Assembly (NCBI GenBank): GCA_963725155.1
Contig: CAVRXU010000002.1
Span: 248,001 to 312,000 of the forward strand
DNA length: 64,000 nucleotides
Direction of reading: 5' to 3'
From: DATDAH01 sp963725155
Lineage (GTDB): Bacteria; Actinomycetota; Acidimicrobiia; Acidimicrobiales; DATDAH01
The notes beneath the pieces are model-generated. The model did no database searches. It was not told where the DNA came from and saw nothing but the letters and a program-made list of their open reading frames with translations. This document shows positions 41,556 to 50,282 of the stretch, in pieces (the first letter of the stretch is position 1; every line of letters starts with the position of its first letter). Both the position numbers and the translations under genes were made by a program.

Positions 41556-43676
41556 TCACCCCGAGCGGGTGAACGTCCTGCCCTGCTGGAGGAGCTCGCC
41601 GATCGCGGGGCCGGGTTGGGGCCGACCGAGGAGGAATCCCTGGGCCAGGTCGCAGCCCAGGGCCCGTAGGGCGTCCAGGTGCTCGGTGCGCTCGACCCCC
41701 TCGCCGACCGCCCGCAGCCCCAGGTTGTGGGCCAGGGTCACCACCGCCCGCACGATCGCCGTGTCGGCCGGGTCGAGGCCGAGGCCGCGGACGAATGACC
41801 GGTCGACCTTCAGCAGGTCCACCGGGAAGCGGGAGAGGTAGGAGAGTGACGAGTACCCCGTCCCGAAGTCGTCCACGATGAGGCAGACCCCCAGCTCGTG
41901 GAGTTGGTGGAGCTGCTCGCTGGATCGCTCGACGTCGTCCATGAGGACGCTCTCGGTGATCTCGAAGTGGACCCGGGCGGGGTCCAGGCCGGTGTCGTCG
42001 AGGACCTTGGCCACCTCGGCCACGAGGGCCCGCCGCCCGAGCTGGCGAGCCGAGAGGTTGACGCTCACGAAGAGGTCGTCGCTGGCCACCGGGTACTCGA
42101 TCTGCCACCGCTGGAACTGGCGGCAGGCCTGTTCCAACACCCATTTGCCGATGGGGACGATGAGGCCGGTCTCCTCGGCCACCCGGATGAACTCGTCGGG
42201 GCCGAGCAGCCCTCGCTGCGGGTGTTCCCAGCGCAGGAGTGCCTCGACGCCGACGATCGATCCCGTCCGGAGGTCGATCTCGGGCTGGTAGTGGACCCGC
42301 AACTCGTGGCGGTCGAGGGCCCGGTGCAGGGCGTTCTCGGTGGCCATGCGGTGGACCGAGGCCTCCCGCATGCGCTGGTCGAACATCACGGACCGACCCC
42401 GGCCGCCGCCTTTGGCCTGGTACATGGCGGCGTCGGCGTCCCGGATCAGGTCCGCGGGGGCGACGTTGGGGTCGTCGGTATAGGCGATGCCCGTGCTCAC
42501 CGACATGAAGATCTCGCTGTCCTCGACCTCGTAGTGGCGTCCGACCAGGCTGCGCACCCGCTCGGCGACCAGTTCGGCATCGGCCTTGTCGGTCAGGTCC
42601 TCGCACAGCACGACGAACTCGTCCCCGCTGAAGCGGGCCACGGTGTCGCCCGGGCGGAGAGCCTCGACGAGCCGGGCCGCCGTCTCGACCAGGAGCCGGT
42701 CGCCGGCGCCGTGCCCGAGGCTGTCGTTGACGACCTTGAAGTGGTCGAGGTCACAGAACAGGACGGCGACCCCGGTGCCCGTACGTCGCCCTCGCGACAG
42801 GGCCATGCGCAGCCGGTCCATGAGGAGGGTCCGGTTGGGGAGACCGGTCAGCTCGTCGTGGGTGGCCTGCTCCCGCAGCTGGCTCTCGAAGTCCTTCCGC
42901 TCGCTGATGTCGCGGGCGACCATCGACAGCCAGCTGAGCTTGCCTTCGGCATCTCTGTGGGCCAGGCACTGCACCGTGACCGGTACATCGAGGCCGTTGC
43001 GGCGGAGGGCGAGCTCACCGGTCCAGATCCCGGCCGTCACGAGGACCGGGAGGACCTCCCGTTGGAACCGGCCCACGACCCAAGCGGGGATCCGGGCCTC
43101 GATGTCTTTGGCGGTGACGTCGACGTCGACGAGGTCGTAGAAGTCGAGGGCGGCTCGGTTCAGGTAGAGCGGCGTGCCGTCGGCGTCGGTGACCACGACG
43201 AGGTCACTGGTGGCCTCGATGATCCCCGTGAGCCGGTCGTTGTGGGCGACCATGTCCTGGTATCGGTGTTCGGCGGCGCGGGTCTCGGTCATGTCGAATG
43301 CGTGGACCGACAGGTAAGGATCCTCGGGGTCGTCCAGACGGTTCTCGAGGTCCATGCGGGCCCAGCGCCAGCTCCCGTCGGCGGCACAGAGCCGGATGTC
43401 GATCCGGTCCGTGGCCCCGGGGCGGGCCACGACCTCACGCCACCGCGCCACCACCGCGGCGTCGTGGTCGATGCCCCGACCGAGCTGGCGCATCACCGCC
43501 GGGTCGTCGCCGTCGAAGTCCTTGTAGCCGAAGAAGTTGAGAAACCCGGGATCGACGAAGACGAGGTGCAAGTCGCCGTCGATGCGGGCGATCAGCCGTC
43601 CCGTGTGACGGGACCGGAGCGCGTACGGGCCAGTCGCCGCCCGGGAGCCGTCCTCGGGAAGGTCACGCAGGATCAC
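41556..43676 (-). CDS. PAS-PAS-GGDEF-EAL c-di-GMP protein B (tandem pair)
   Basis: The 706-residue protein has two PAS regions (about 20-130 ending HAFDMTETRA, and about 145-270 ending VARDISERKD). A GGDEF domain follows whose motif reads RFSGDEFVVLC, with Ser replacing the first Gly, and an EAL domain with GVEALLRWEHPQRG, DDFGTGYSSLSYLSRFP and AVGEGVERT. SGDEF is tolerated in some active cyclases, but activity may be reduced. EAL residues look intact, so phosphodiesterase activity is likely. GTG 43676 is preferred, with TACACT ten bases ahead; the upstream open frame is Arg/Pro-rich and antisense to xseB. Confidence 0.9.
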   Translation of the reverse strand: MILRDLPEDGSRAATGPYALRSRHTGRLIARIDGDLHLVFVDPGFLNFFGYKDFDGDDPAVMRQLGRGIDHDAAVVARWREVVARPGATDRIDIRLCAADGSWRWARMDLENRLDDPEDPYLSVHAFDMTETRAAEHRYQDMVAHNDRLTGIIEATSDLVVVTDADGTPLYLNRAALDFYDLVDVDVTAKDIEARIPAWVVGRFQREVLPVLVTAGIWTGELALRRNGLDVPVTVQCLAHRDAEGKLSWLSMVARDISERKDFESQLREQATHDELTGLPNRTLLMDRLRMALSRGRRTGTGVAVLFCDLDHFKVVNDSLGHGAGDRLLVETAARLVEALRPGDTVARFSGDEFVVLCEDLTDKADAELVAERVRSLVGRHYEVEDSEIFMSVSTGIAYTDDPNVAPADLIRDADAAMYQAKGGGRGRSVMFDQRMREASVHRMATENALHRALDRHELRVHYQPEIDLRTGSIVGVEALLRWEHPQRGLLGPDEFIRVAEETGLIVPIGKWVLEQACRQFQRWQIEYPVASDDLFVSVNLSARQLGRRALVAEVAKVLDDTGLDPARVHFEITESVLMDDVERSSEQLHQLHELGVCLIVDDFGTGYSSLSYLSRFPVDLLKVDRSFVRGLGLDPADTAIVRAVVTLAHNLGLRAVGEGVERTEHLDALRALGCDLAQGFLLGRPQPGPAIGELLQQGRTFTRSG

Positions 43677-43720
43677 GCGATTACGCAGTGTAGTCGCGTG
43701 ACCGCACCCCGTGGCAAACG

Positions 43721-43939
43721 TCAATCGGGGTGGTCCCCGTCCAGGTCGGTGACGACCTCCTCGACGGCGAGGCGGGCGCCGGCCACGCGCGCGCGGCAGA
43801 GGGCCACCAGGTGGGCCGCCCGCTGGACGCGCTCGGCCATGGCGTCGACGTCGAGGCGGTCGTCGTCCAGCTCGTCGAGGATGGCCTCGAGCTCGGCGAG
43901 GGCCTCGGCATAGCCCGGTTCGTTGGGATCGGTGGTCAT
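43721..43939 (-). CDS. xseB: Exodeoxyribonuclease VII small subunit
   Basis: This 72-residue protein has the XseB signature YAEALAELEAILDELDDDRLD and a C-terminal coiled helix. It binds the large subunit XseA, encoded directly upstream with a four-base overlap (43936-43939). The complex degrades single-stranded DNA in mismatch and recombination repair. Confidence 0.93.
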   Translation of the reverse strand: MTTDPNEPGYAEALAELEAILDELDDDRLDVDAMAERVQRAAHLVALCRARVAGARLAVEEVVTDLDGDHPD

Positions 43940-45207
43940 GTGGGGTCCTCTGGGGGCTCGGCCCGGCTGGCCAGCTCACCCTCGGCGAGGGTGGTGATCA
44001 GCGCGGTGCCGGGGGGTGCGTCGTCGGGGGAGCGGACGAGGGCGCCGGTGGCGGTCCGCGTGATGGACCACCCCCGGGCCAGCGAGCGGGCGGGGTCGTA
44101 GGCATTGATCCGGGCAGCCCACTGCTGCAGGCGTTGGTCGGCCTGGTCCAGCGTGCGCGGGCTCCGGCGGCGGATCTCGCCGGCCAGGTCGCGATGGTGC
44201 TGGTCGGCCCGGTCGAGGCCCCGGCGGCTGGAGATGACGGCCCGGCGGGCGGCTCGGTGCACCTGCTGGTCGGCTCGGTCGAGGTGCAGCCTCGCCCGGT
44301 CGGCCACCGCGGCCCAGGCGTCGTCCAGGTCGACCAACCAGGCGTGGACCCGGTCCACCAGCCAGGCCGCGCAGGCCGTCGGCGTCTTCAGGCTGGTGTG
44401 GGCCACCTCATCGGCCACTGCCCGGTCGATCTCGTGGCCGAGTCCCGTGATCAGCGGTACCGGTAGTCCGGCGATGGCCCGGGCAATGCCCTCGGCGTCG
44501 AACGCGGCCAGGTCGGTGCGGGCCCCGCCACCTCGTACGAGGGCGACGACGTCGGTGGTGGAGGCGTCGATTGCGGCCAGGGCCGCCTCGATCGTCGGCT
44601 CGGCTTCCCGGCCCTGCACCCGGACATCGCGCAGGGTGACGTCGAAGCCGATCCCGCTGGCCGACAGCTCGTGCAAGAAGTCCTCCGCTGCGGCACTGCC
44701 CTGGCTGGTGAGCACGGTGATCCGGAGAGGCGGACCGATGATCGGTCGCCGACTGTTGGCCGCCAGCAGGCCCTCGCGGGCCAAGGCCTCCATCACCCGG
44801 TCCCGTTCGGCGGCGAGCAGGCCGATGGTGTGGTTGGGGTCGATGGCGGTCATTCGGAGCTGCACCTGACCGGTGCGTTCGTAGGCGGTGACCTGGCCCC
44901 GCAGGCGGACGTTGAGCCCGTCGGCCATCCGCAGCTTGCCGCCCGACCGCTTGAGCAGGACGTTGACGCCCCGCCGGTTCTGGGCGAAGAGGATGACCGG
45001 CAGGCGTCCGGCGACCCGACCGTCGGGTCGCGACTCGACGATGTCGAAGTAGAGGTGCGTGTCCGGCGCCCGGTTCTCGGGGAGGTTCTGGATCTCGCCC
45101 TCGATCCACACCTCGTCGCCGAACGCCCGCTCGATGACCACCCGAGCCCGACTCAACACCTCGCTCACCGACAACGTCGGGGTCGGGTCGAACAAGCGGT
45201 CCTCCAT
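43936..45207 (-). CDS. xseA: Exodeoxyribonuclease VII large subunit
   Basis: The 423-residue protein has an N-terminal OB-type domain (LSVSEVLSRARVVIERAFGD, WIEGEIQNL). The catalytic domain carries ITVLTSQGSAAAEDFLHEL, VRGGGARTDLAAFD and ITGLGHEIDRAVADEVAHTSLKTPTA (given in parts: GHE.D is conserved). A long coiled-coil C-terminus ends in DPARSLARGWSI. It is about 30 residues shorter than E. coli XseA. It overlaps xseB by four bases and diverges from the MBL gene by 42 bases; TAGGTT lies nine bases before its ATG. Confidence 0.95.
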   Translation of the reverse strand: MEDRLFDPTPTLSVSEVLSRARVVIERAFGDEVWIEGEIQNLPENRAPDTHLYFDIVESRPDGRVAGRLPVILFAQNRRGVNVLLKRSGGKLRMADGLNVRLRGQVTAYERTGQVQLRMTAIDPNHTIGLLAAERDRVMEALAREGLLAANSRRPIIGPPLRITVLTSQGSAAAEDFLHELSASGIGFDVTLRDVRVQGREAEPTIEAALAAIDASTTDVVALVRGGGARTDLAAFDAEGIARAIAGLPVPLITGLGHEIDRAVADEVAHTSLKTPTACAAWLVDRVHAWLVDLDDAWAAVADRARLHLDRADQQVHRAARRAVISSRRGLDRADQHHRDLAGEIRRRSPRTLDQADQRLQQWAARINAYDPARSLARGWSITRTATGALVRSPDDAPPGTALITTLAEGELASRAEPPEDPT

Positions 45208-45249
45208 GCGCCGCCGAACCTACTTCCGAGGTGTGACAACGTTGCTCCC

Positions 45250-46257
45250 ATGGCGCAGCTGATCGCCGAGGGCGTGCACGAGATCGACACCCTTCTGGGC
45301 GGCTGGGAGCGGGTCACGTCGGGTTACCTGGTCGACGGCGACGAGCCCGTGCTCGTCGAGACAGGGAGCCAGTCATCGGTCCCCGCCCTGCTTGCGTCCC
45401 TCGACTCCTTGGGTGTTGCTCCCGAGAGCCTCGCCCATGTCGTGGTCACCCACATCCACCTCGATCACGCGGGTGGGGTAGGCGACGTGGCGCTGGCCTT
45501 TCCCGAGGCCACGGTCCACGTCCACGGGAAGGGGGCCCGCCACCTGATCGATCCCCGTCGCCTGGTCGACTCGGCGGCCATGGTCTACGGCGACCTGCTC
45601 GACTCGCTCTACGGTCGCCTCACCCCGACCGATGCCGCCCGGGTCCACGTGCTGGAGGACGGCGAGGAGCTACGGGTCGGTCCGGGACGCGTGCTGACGA
45701 CCATCGATTCCCCGGGCCACGCCAAGCACCATCTCGGCCTGCACGACTCGGTGACCGGCCTGCTCTTCGTCGGTGATGCCGTGGGCGTGCGCCTCCCCGA
45801 CGCCGGAATCCTGCGTCCGGCCACGCCCCCGCCTGACTTCGACCTCGACCAGGCCCTGACCTCGATCGCCAAGTTCAAGGCCCGACGACCGACCGGCATC
45901 GCCCTGGCCCACTACGGGCTGGTGCCTGAAGCCGACGCCGTCCTCGACGAGGCGACCGAGATCCTCACCCGCTGGGCCGAGGTGGCAGAGGCCGCCTGGC
46001 GGGAGGGTGAGGACATTGCCGACGCTCTCGACGCCGCCTTCGGCGGAGACCTGGCCGATGTCGAAGAGGCCCACCGGGAGAAGTTGGAGACCCTCAACGG
46101 CATCCACTCCAACGCCGCGGGCTTCCGTCGCTGGCTCGACCAGCGCGCCGACCAACAGCGCGGCCATCAGCACGGGTCCGGGCACTCGCACCCGTCAGCG
46201 CCCCCGACTAGCCAGCCCGACGACCCGCCGGCGCCTCGATCGGGTTCTCGCCCGTAA
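45250..46257 (+). CDS. MBL-fold metallo-hydrolase
   Basis: The 335-residue protein has the MBL metal motif THIHLDHAGGVG (about 66-77), a downstream DSPGHAKHHLGLHD (third His) and LLFVGDAVGVRLPD (bridging Asp). A C-terminal helical part (about 215-300) and a His/Pro-rich tail (HQHGSGHSHPS) follow. It is likely a glyoxalase-II-like or lactonase-like thiol- or lactone-ester hydrolase; the substrate is not recognisable. The His-rich tail may bind metal. The start is ATG 45250; a longer frame overlapping xseA is a shadow. Confidence 0.85.
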   Translation: MAQLIAEGVHEIDTLLGGWERVTSGYLVDGDEPVLVETGSQSSVPALLASLDSLGVAPESLAHVVVTHIHLDHAGGVGDVALAFPEATVHVHGKGARHLIDPRRLVDSAAMVYGDLLDSLYGRLTPTDAARVHVLEDGEELRVGPGRVLTTIDSPGHAKHHLGLHDSVTGLLFVGDAVGVRLPDAGILRPATPPPDFDLDQALTSIAKFKARRPTGIALAHYGLVPEADAVLDEATEILTRWAEVAEAAWREGEDIADALDAAFGGDLADVEEAHREKLETLNGIHSNAAGFRRWLDQRADQQRGHQHGSGHSHPSAPPTSQPDDPPAPRSGSRP

Positions 46258-46260
46258 TCC

Positions 46261-46275
46261 GCCCCCTTTGGGGGC
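46261..46275 (+). terminator. Short GC hairpin after the MBL gene
   Basis: GCCCCC-TTT-GGGGGC lies three bases after the stop codon at 46257 and 23 bases before the methyltransferase ATG. It could end or attenuate transcription between them. Confidence 0.5.
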
Positions 46276-46297
46276 CGTGACGCGGGTAAGAACGCGG

Positions 46298-46936
46298 ATG
46301 GCTGCACCGCAGAACCGATGGCCGGACGTCGACCACGCGCTGGCCTACCTCGCCAAGGCGGACACCATCCCGCATCGAGCAGAGGGCACAGCCGTCTTCG
46401 TCGAGCTGCTTCCCGAAGCGGTCGGGCGGGTGATGGACCTGGGCACCGGCGACGGGCGCCTACTCGACCTGGTGCTGACCGCTCGCCCGAGGGCGAGCGG
46501 CGTCGGCCTGGACCTCAACGCCGAGATGCTGGCCCGGGCCCGTAAACGTTTCGCCGGTGACGATCGGGTCGTGATCGTCGAGCACGACCTGGACGACCCG
46601 CTGCCCGATGGCGGATCCTTCGACGCGATCGTGTCCAGCTTCGCCATCCACCATGTAGCCGACGAGCGCAAGCGCACGCTCTACGTCGAGTGCTTCGACC
46701 GATTGCGCCCCGGCGGAGCCTTCCTGAACCTGGAGCACGTGGCTTCGCCGACCGTGGGGCTACACGACGACTTCCTCGCCGAGTTGGGCATCGCGCCGGC
46801 CGACGACGACCCGTCCAACCTCCTGGCGCCCGTCGAGGACCAGCTCCGATGGCTCCGGGACGCCGGCTACACCGACGTCGACTGCCACTGGAAGTGGCGG
46901 GAGCTGGCCCTCCTCGTCGGGGTCCGCCCGACCTGA
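46298..46936 (+). CDS. Class I SAM-dependent methyltransferase
   Basis: The 212-residue protein has motif I VMDLGTGDGRLLDLVL (about 45-60), motif II GVGLDLNAEMLARARKRF, VEHDLDDPLPDGGSFDAIVSS (read as separate motifs DLDDP and FDAIVSS) and post-motif FDRLRPGGAFLNLEHVAS. It has the small tRNA/metabolite-type core without accessory domains. The substrate is unknown. ATG 46298 is used; an in-frame GTG at 46277 next to the hairpin is an alternative. No clear ribosome site is seen. Confidence 0.85.
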   Translation: MAAPQNRWPDVDHALAYLAKADTIPHRAEGTAVFVELLPEAVGRVMDLGTGDGRLLDLVLTARPRASGVGLDLNAEMLARARKRFAGDDRVVIVEHDLDDPLPDGGSFDAIVSSFAIHHVADERKRTLYVECFDRLRPGGAFLNLEHVASPTVGLHDDFLAELGIAPADDDPSNLLAPVEDQLRWLRDAGYTDVDCHWKWRELALLVGVRPT

Positions 46937-47003
46937 ACCGGGGGAATGCCATCTTGGCCTCGCCCGGGGGCCATCGGCCGTGATCCATCGGCTCCCGGAT
47001 CGG

Positions 47004-47009
47004 TAGGGT
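47004..47009 (+). promoter_or_regulatory. Leaderless -10 element TAGGGT for nfo-like gene
   Basis: TAGGGT ends seven bases before ATG 47017. Confidence 0.5.
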
Positions 47010-47016
47010 CGGCGTC

Positions 47017-47769
47017 ATGCTGATCGGTGGCCATGTCGAGCCCGACGACCCCCTGGGGACCGCGGTGGCGGAGGGCGCCGACTGCGTCCAGATCTTCCTC
47101 GGGGACCCACAGGGTTGGAAGAAGCCCCCGCCCCGGGAGGACGCGGCCGAGCTCAAGGCATCGGACACGATCATCTACGTCCACGCGCCGTACATCGTGA
47201 ACGTGGCCTCGGCCAACAACCGGATCCGCATCCCGTCCCGCAAGATCCTGCAGCAGACGGTTGACGCCGCGGCCGAGATCGATGCCTCAGGGGTCATCGT
47301 CCACGGTGGCCACGTCACCGCCGACGACTCCGAGGCCGAGGGCTTCCTGCGCTGGGCGAAGGCCATGGACCAGCTGGACATGAAGGTGCCGGTCCTGCTC
47401 GAGAACACCGCGGGGGGCGATCATGCGATGGCCCGCCACTTCGACACCATCGCCGGGCTCTGGGACCACATCGGCGACAGCGGAATCGGCTTCTGCCTGG
47501 ACACCTGCCACGCCCACGCCGCGGGTGAGGAGCTCATCTCCGCGGCCGAGCGCATCCTGGCCATCACCGGCCGGATCGACCTGGTCCACTGCAACGACTC
47601 CAAGGACGGCCACGGCTCAGGGCGGGACCGCCATGAACACCTCGGCCAAGGCAACTGTGACCCCGCGGCCCTGGTGGAGACGGTGAAGGTGGCCGAGGCC
47701 CCGGTCATCTGCGAGACCGGCGCCGACGCCCGCAAGGACGACATCGCCTGGCTCCGCGACCAACTCTGA
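47017..47769 (+). CDS. nfo: Endonuclease IV-like AP endonuclease (TIM barrel)
   Basis: The 250-residue protein carries the three-zinc Endo IV motifs: IIYVHAPYIVNVAS, GVIVHGGHVT, VPVLLENTAGGDH, IGFCLDTCHAHAAG and LVHCNDSKDGHGSGRDRHEHLG, seen in order from residue 50 to 215. Endo IV incises DNA at abasic sites in base excision repair. It is somewhat shorter than E. coli Nfo (285 residues). A leaderless hexamer sets the start. It converges on the PepSY gene over a hairpin. Confidence 0.9.
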   Translation: MLIGGHVEPDDPLGTAVAEGADCVQIFLGDPQGWKKPPPREDAAELKASDTIIYVHAPYIVNVASANNRIRIPSRKILQQTVDAAAEIDASGVIVHGGHVTADDSEAEGFLRWAKAMDQLDMKVPVLLENTAGGDHAMARHFDTIAGLWDHIGDSGIGFCLDTCHAHAAGEELISAAERILAITGRIDLVHCNDSKDGHGSGRDRHEHLGQGNCDPAALVETVKVAEAPVICETGADARKDDIAWLRDQL

Positions 47770-47778
47770 CGCGCCAAC

Positions 47779-47818
47779 GGCCCCCGATCCGTCAGTGGTG
47801 ACCGGAGGATCGAGGGCC
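47779..47818. terminator. Bidirectional hairpin between nfo-like and PepSY genes
   Basis: GGCCCCCGATCC and GGATCGAGGGCC pair with one mismatch and a 16-base loop. It lies between converging stops at 47769 and 47836. Confidence 0.7.
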
Positions 47819-47835
47819 AGCGGGGAGGTCTGCTG

Positions 47836-48171
47836 TCAGTCCGCGCTGTCGCCGGCGTCGTCCTCGTGGTCGGCCGACGAGCTCACGACCTGGAATTGCC
47901 GGTCGAGCTGGACGTCGACCTGGCTGCCGTCGTCGAGGGTGACCTCGACCTCATAGAAGCTTTCCTCGTCGCCGACTTCGGTGCCGGTGACGCGGCCCTC
48001 GCCGGTCTCCGCCAAGGCGGCAGCCGACGCCCGGTCGAGTTCGGACCCGGTGATGGGGCCTTCGCTGTCGTCGTTGCCTCCGGCGGCGGCGATGCTCACG
48101 CCCGCCCCGACGGCGGCGACCACGGCGACACCAGCGATCAAGGCCTTGGTCTTCGTGGTGATGGTGGTCAT
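47836..48171 (-). CDS. Exported PepSY-domain protein
   Basis: The 111-residue protein starts with a membrane or signal helix (TKALIAGVAVVAAVGAGVSIAA, about 8-29). One PepSY unit follows (ITGSELDRASAAALAETGEG...FYEVEVTLDDGSQVDVQLD) and an acidic end. PepSY proteins inhibit peptidases or modulate envelope sensors. It lies downstream of the histidine kinase in the same direction, 51 bases after its stop, with its own TACCTT hexamer and a response-regulator-like box, so it is probably a target and feedback element of that two-component system. Confidence 0.8.
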   Translation of the reverse strand: MTTITTKTKALIAGVAVVAAVGAGVSIAAAGGNDDSEGPITGSELDRASAAALAETGEGRVTGTEVGDEESFYEVEVTLDDGSQVDVQLDRQFQVVSSSADHEDDAGDSAD

Positions 48172-48177
48172 GAGGTG

Positions 48178-48183
48178 AAGGTA
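48178..48183 (-). promoter_or_regulatory. Leaderless -10 element TACCTT for the PepSY gene
   Basis: TACCTT lies six bases before ATG 48171 and favours that start over one five codons upstream. Confidence 0.5.
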
Positions 48184-48204
48184 CAAGGGGGTCGCTGAGC
48201 GGCA

Positions 48205-48220
48205 CCTGAACGTCGCCGAA
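48205..48220 (-). promoter_or_regulatory. Candidate response-regulator box upstream of PepSY gene
   Basis: On the minus strand TTCGG and TTCAGG half-sites are spaced ten bases apart, around the -35 position of the TACCTT promoter. A very similar arrangement precedes the regulator gene itself. Confidence 0.45.
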
Positions 48221-48222
48221 GC

Positions 48223-49554
48223 TCAGGGCCTGGGGAACAGGACCCGGAACCGGGCGCCGCCCAGCCGGCTGTCCCCGACGGAGACGGTGGCGCCGTGGGC
48301 CGTAGCGACGGCGGCGACGATGGCCAGGCCCAGCCCGCTGCCGCCCGCGTCGCGGGACCGGGATTCGTCCAGGCGCACGAAGCGTTCGAAGATCCGGCGC
48401 TGGTCTCGGGCCGGTATGCCCGGCCCGTCGTCGTCCACCGTGAGGGTGACGACGTCGTCGCTTTCGGTCAGGGCGATCTCGACCCGGGCGGTGGCGTGAC
48501 GGGCGGCGTTCTCCAACAGGTTGCCCACCAAGCGGTCGAGGCCGGACGGGTCACCGATCACCTGGCCCCCCGACACCTCCGAGGCGTCGATGACGACCTG
48601 GGTGACGGGACGGAGGCGGGTGACGGCCGCGACGACGGCGTCGTCCAGGTCGACGGCACGGTCCCGACGAGCGGGAGCCCCTTCGTCGACCCGGGCCAGC
48701 AACAGCAGGTCGTCGACGAGGCGTTGCAGGCGCAGGCTCTCGGCCCGGACGACCTCGGCCATGTCCGTGACCTCGGTTTGATCGGGATGCTCGAGGGCCA
48801 CCTCGGCGTGCTGGCGCAGGGAGCTGACCGGGGAGCGCAGCTCGTGGGCGGCGTCGGCCACGAAGGCCGACATCCGATCCCTCGAGTCGGCCAGACGACC
48901 GAGCATGGCGTTGAGCGTCCTACCCAGCCGGGCAATCTCATCACGTCCCTCGGATTCGGGCAGTCGCCGGTCCAGGTCGGTGGCGGTGATCTCATCGGCC
49001 GCGCCCGTCATGGCCGCGACCGGGGCCAGGGCCCGACCGACCAGCGTCCAGGCGACCAGGCCGACCAAGACGAGGAGGAGCGGCACACCGATGGCCAGCA
49101 CTTGCACCAACGCCCAGGTCGCTTCGTCGGCGCCGTCGAGCGCGCGGGCCACGAGCACCGTCACCTGGCCATCGGGTGTGTCGGCGGCGACGGCCACGGC
49201 GACGAAGCGGTCTTTGCCCACGGGGACGTGATCCACCACGGTCGACTGCTCGTCGCCCAGGTCGGCCACGGGAGCAAGCCCGTCGACGTTCGGGCTGGAG
49301 GCGACGACGTCCCCGTCCGACCCGATCACCTGGATGAGGGCGTCCCCTTCGTCCTCGACGGCCAGGTCGGCGGCCGAGCCTCCGCCGGCTTCGAGGACCG
49401 TGGCCAGGTCGTCGGCCCGGAGTTCAGCGGCCTCCCGCACGTTGCCGGTCAGCGACGACCGGACGAGCAGGACCATGCTCACCGAGCCGATCAACAGGGC
49501 GACGCCCACGGCCGTCACCGCGCCGATGACGGCCCGGGTCCGCAGGGAGCGCAT
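48223..49554 (-). CDS. Sensor histidine kinase (HAMP, HisKA, HATPase)
   Basis: The 443-residue kinase has two membrane helices (AVTAVGVALLIGSVSMVLLV near residue 20 and VLAIGVPLLLVLVGLVAWTLV near 165) around an outer domain of about 120 residues. A HAMP domain follows, then HisKA with phospho-acceptor DAAHELRSPVSSLRQHAE and an ATPase domain with NLLENAARHA, DDGPGIPARDQRRIFERF and GGSGLGLAIVAAVA. It pairs with the OmpR-type regulator at 49554, whose stop overlaps its start by one base. The ligand is unknown; the PepSY protein downstream suggests envelope sensing. Confidence 0.94.
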   Translation of the reverse strand: MRSLRTRAVIGAVTAVGVALLIGSVSMVLLVRSSLTGNVREAAELRADDLATVLEAGGGSAADLAVEDEGDALIQVIGSDGDVVASSPNVDGLAPVADLGDEQSTVVDHVPVGKDRFVAVAVAADTPDGQVTVLVARALDGADEATWALVQVLAIGVPLLLVLVGLVAWTLVGRALAPVAAMTGAADEITATDLDRRLPESEGRDEIARLGRTLNAMLGRLADSRDRMSAFVADAAHELRSPVSSLRQHAEVALEHPDQTEVTDMAEVVRAESLRLQRLVDDLLLLARVDEGAPARRDRAVDLDDAVVAAVTRLRPVTQVVIDASEVSGGQVIGDPSGLDRLVGNLLENAARHATARVEIALTESDDVVTLTVDDDGPGIPARDQRRIFERFVRLDESRSRDAGGSGLGLAIVAAVATAHGATVSVGDSRLGGARFRVLFPRP

Positions 49555-50231
49555 CAGCCGCCGCGTGGGTCGAGCCGGTAGCCCGAGCCCCGGACCGTCT
49601 GGATGCTGTCCCGGTCGAACGGCCGGTCCAGCTTGTTGCGGAGATGGCGGATGTAGACCTCGACGATGTTGGGGTCGCCGTCGAAGTCGTCGTCCCAGAC
49701 GTGGTCGAGGATCTCCCGTTTCGACACGACGGTCCCGGCCTGTTGCAGCAGGAACTCGAGCAGGGAGGTCTCCCGCGCGGTGAGGGCGATCTCATCGTCG
49801 CCCCGCCACACCCGCCGCGAACCGGGGTCGAGGCGGAGGTCACCCGCGATGAGGACGACGGGTCGGGCGGGTCGACCGCGCCGAACGAGCGCCCGGAGTC
49901 GGGCCACCAGCACGACATGGGCGAACGGCTTGGTGAGGTAGTCGTCCGCCCCGGTGTCCAGGGCTTCGGCCTCGTCGAGGTCACCGTCCTTGGCCGTGAG
50001 CATGAGGACGGGGGTCCAGTTCTCCTCGGCCCGCAGGGTGGCGCACACCCGGTACCCGTTGACCCCGGGGAGCATGATGTCCAAGACGATGGCGTCGTAG
50101 TCGTGCTCCCGGGCCCGCCACAGGCCATCGGTTCCGTCGTGGGCGACGTCGACGGCGAAGCCTTCGGCCTCCAACCCCTTGCGAATGCCGTCGGCCAGGT
50201 GCACCTCGTCCTCGACGACCAGTACCCGCAC
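49554..50231 (-). CDS. OmpR/PhoB-family response regulator
   Basis: The 225-residue regulator has a receiver domain (MRVLVVEDEVHLADGIRKGL; phospho-acceptor Asp in AIVLDIMLPG; Lys in DYLTKPFAH) and a winged-helix DNA-binding domain with LTARETSLLEFLLQQAG, SKREILDHVWDDDFDG and VEVYIRHLRNKLD. It overlaps the kinase gene by one base. Direct TTCAGG repeats 11 bases apart lie just upstream, so autoregulation is likely. The start is GTG 50231 with GAGACT six bases ahead. Confidence 0.95.
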   Translation of the reverse strand: MRVLVVEDEVHLADGIRKGLEAEGFAVDVAHDGTDGLWRAREHDYDAIVLDIMLPGVNGYRVCATLRAEENWTPVLMLTAKDGDLDEAEALDTGADDYLTKPFAHVVLVARLRALVRRGRPARPVVLIAGDLRLDPGSRRVWRGDDEIALTARETSLLEFLLQQAGTVVSKREILDHVWDDDFDGDPNIVEVYIRHLRNKLDRPFDRDSIQTVRGSGYRLDPRGG

Positions 50232-50252
50232 CGATCCAGTCTCGCCGAGGCG

Positions 50253-50269
50253 CCTGAACCCTGCCTGAA
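50253..50269 (-). promoter_or_regulatory. Direct repeat TTCAGG-N5-TTCAGG, candidate autoregulatory box
   Basis: Two perfect TTCAGG half-sites on the minus strand are 11 bases apart, the usual spacing for OmpR-family dimers. They cover the -35 region of the regulator gene. Confidence 0.55.
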
Positions 50270-50282
50270 GCGATACCCGTCG

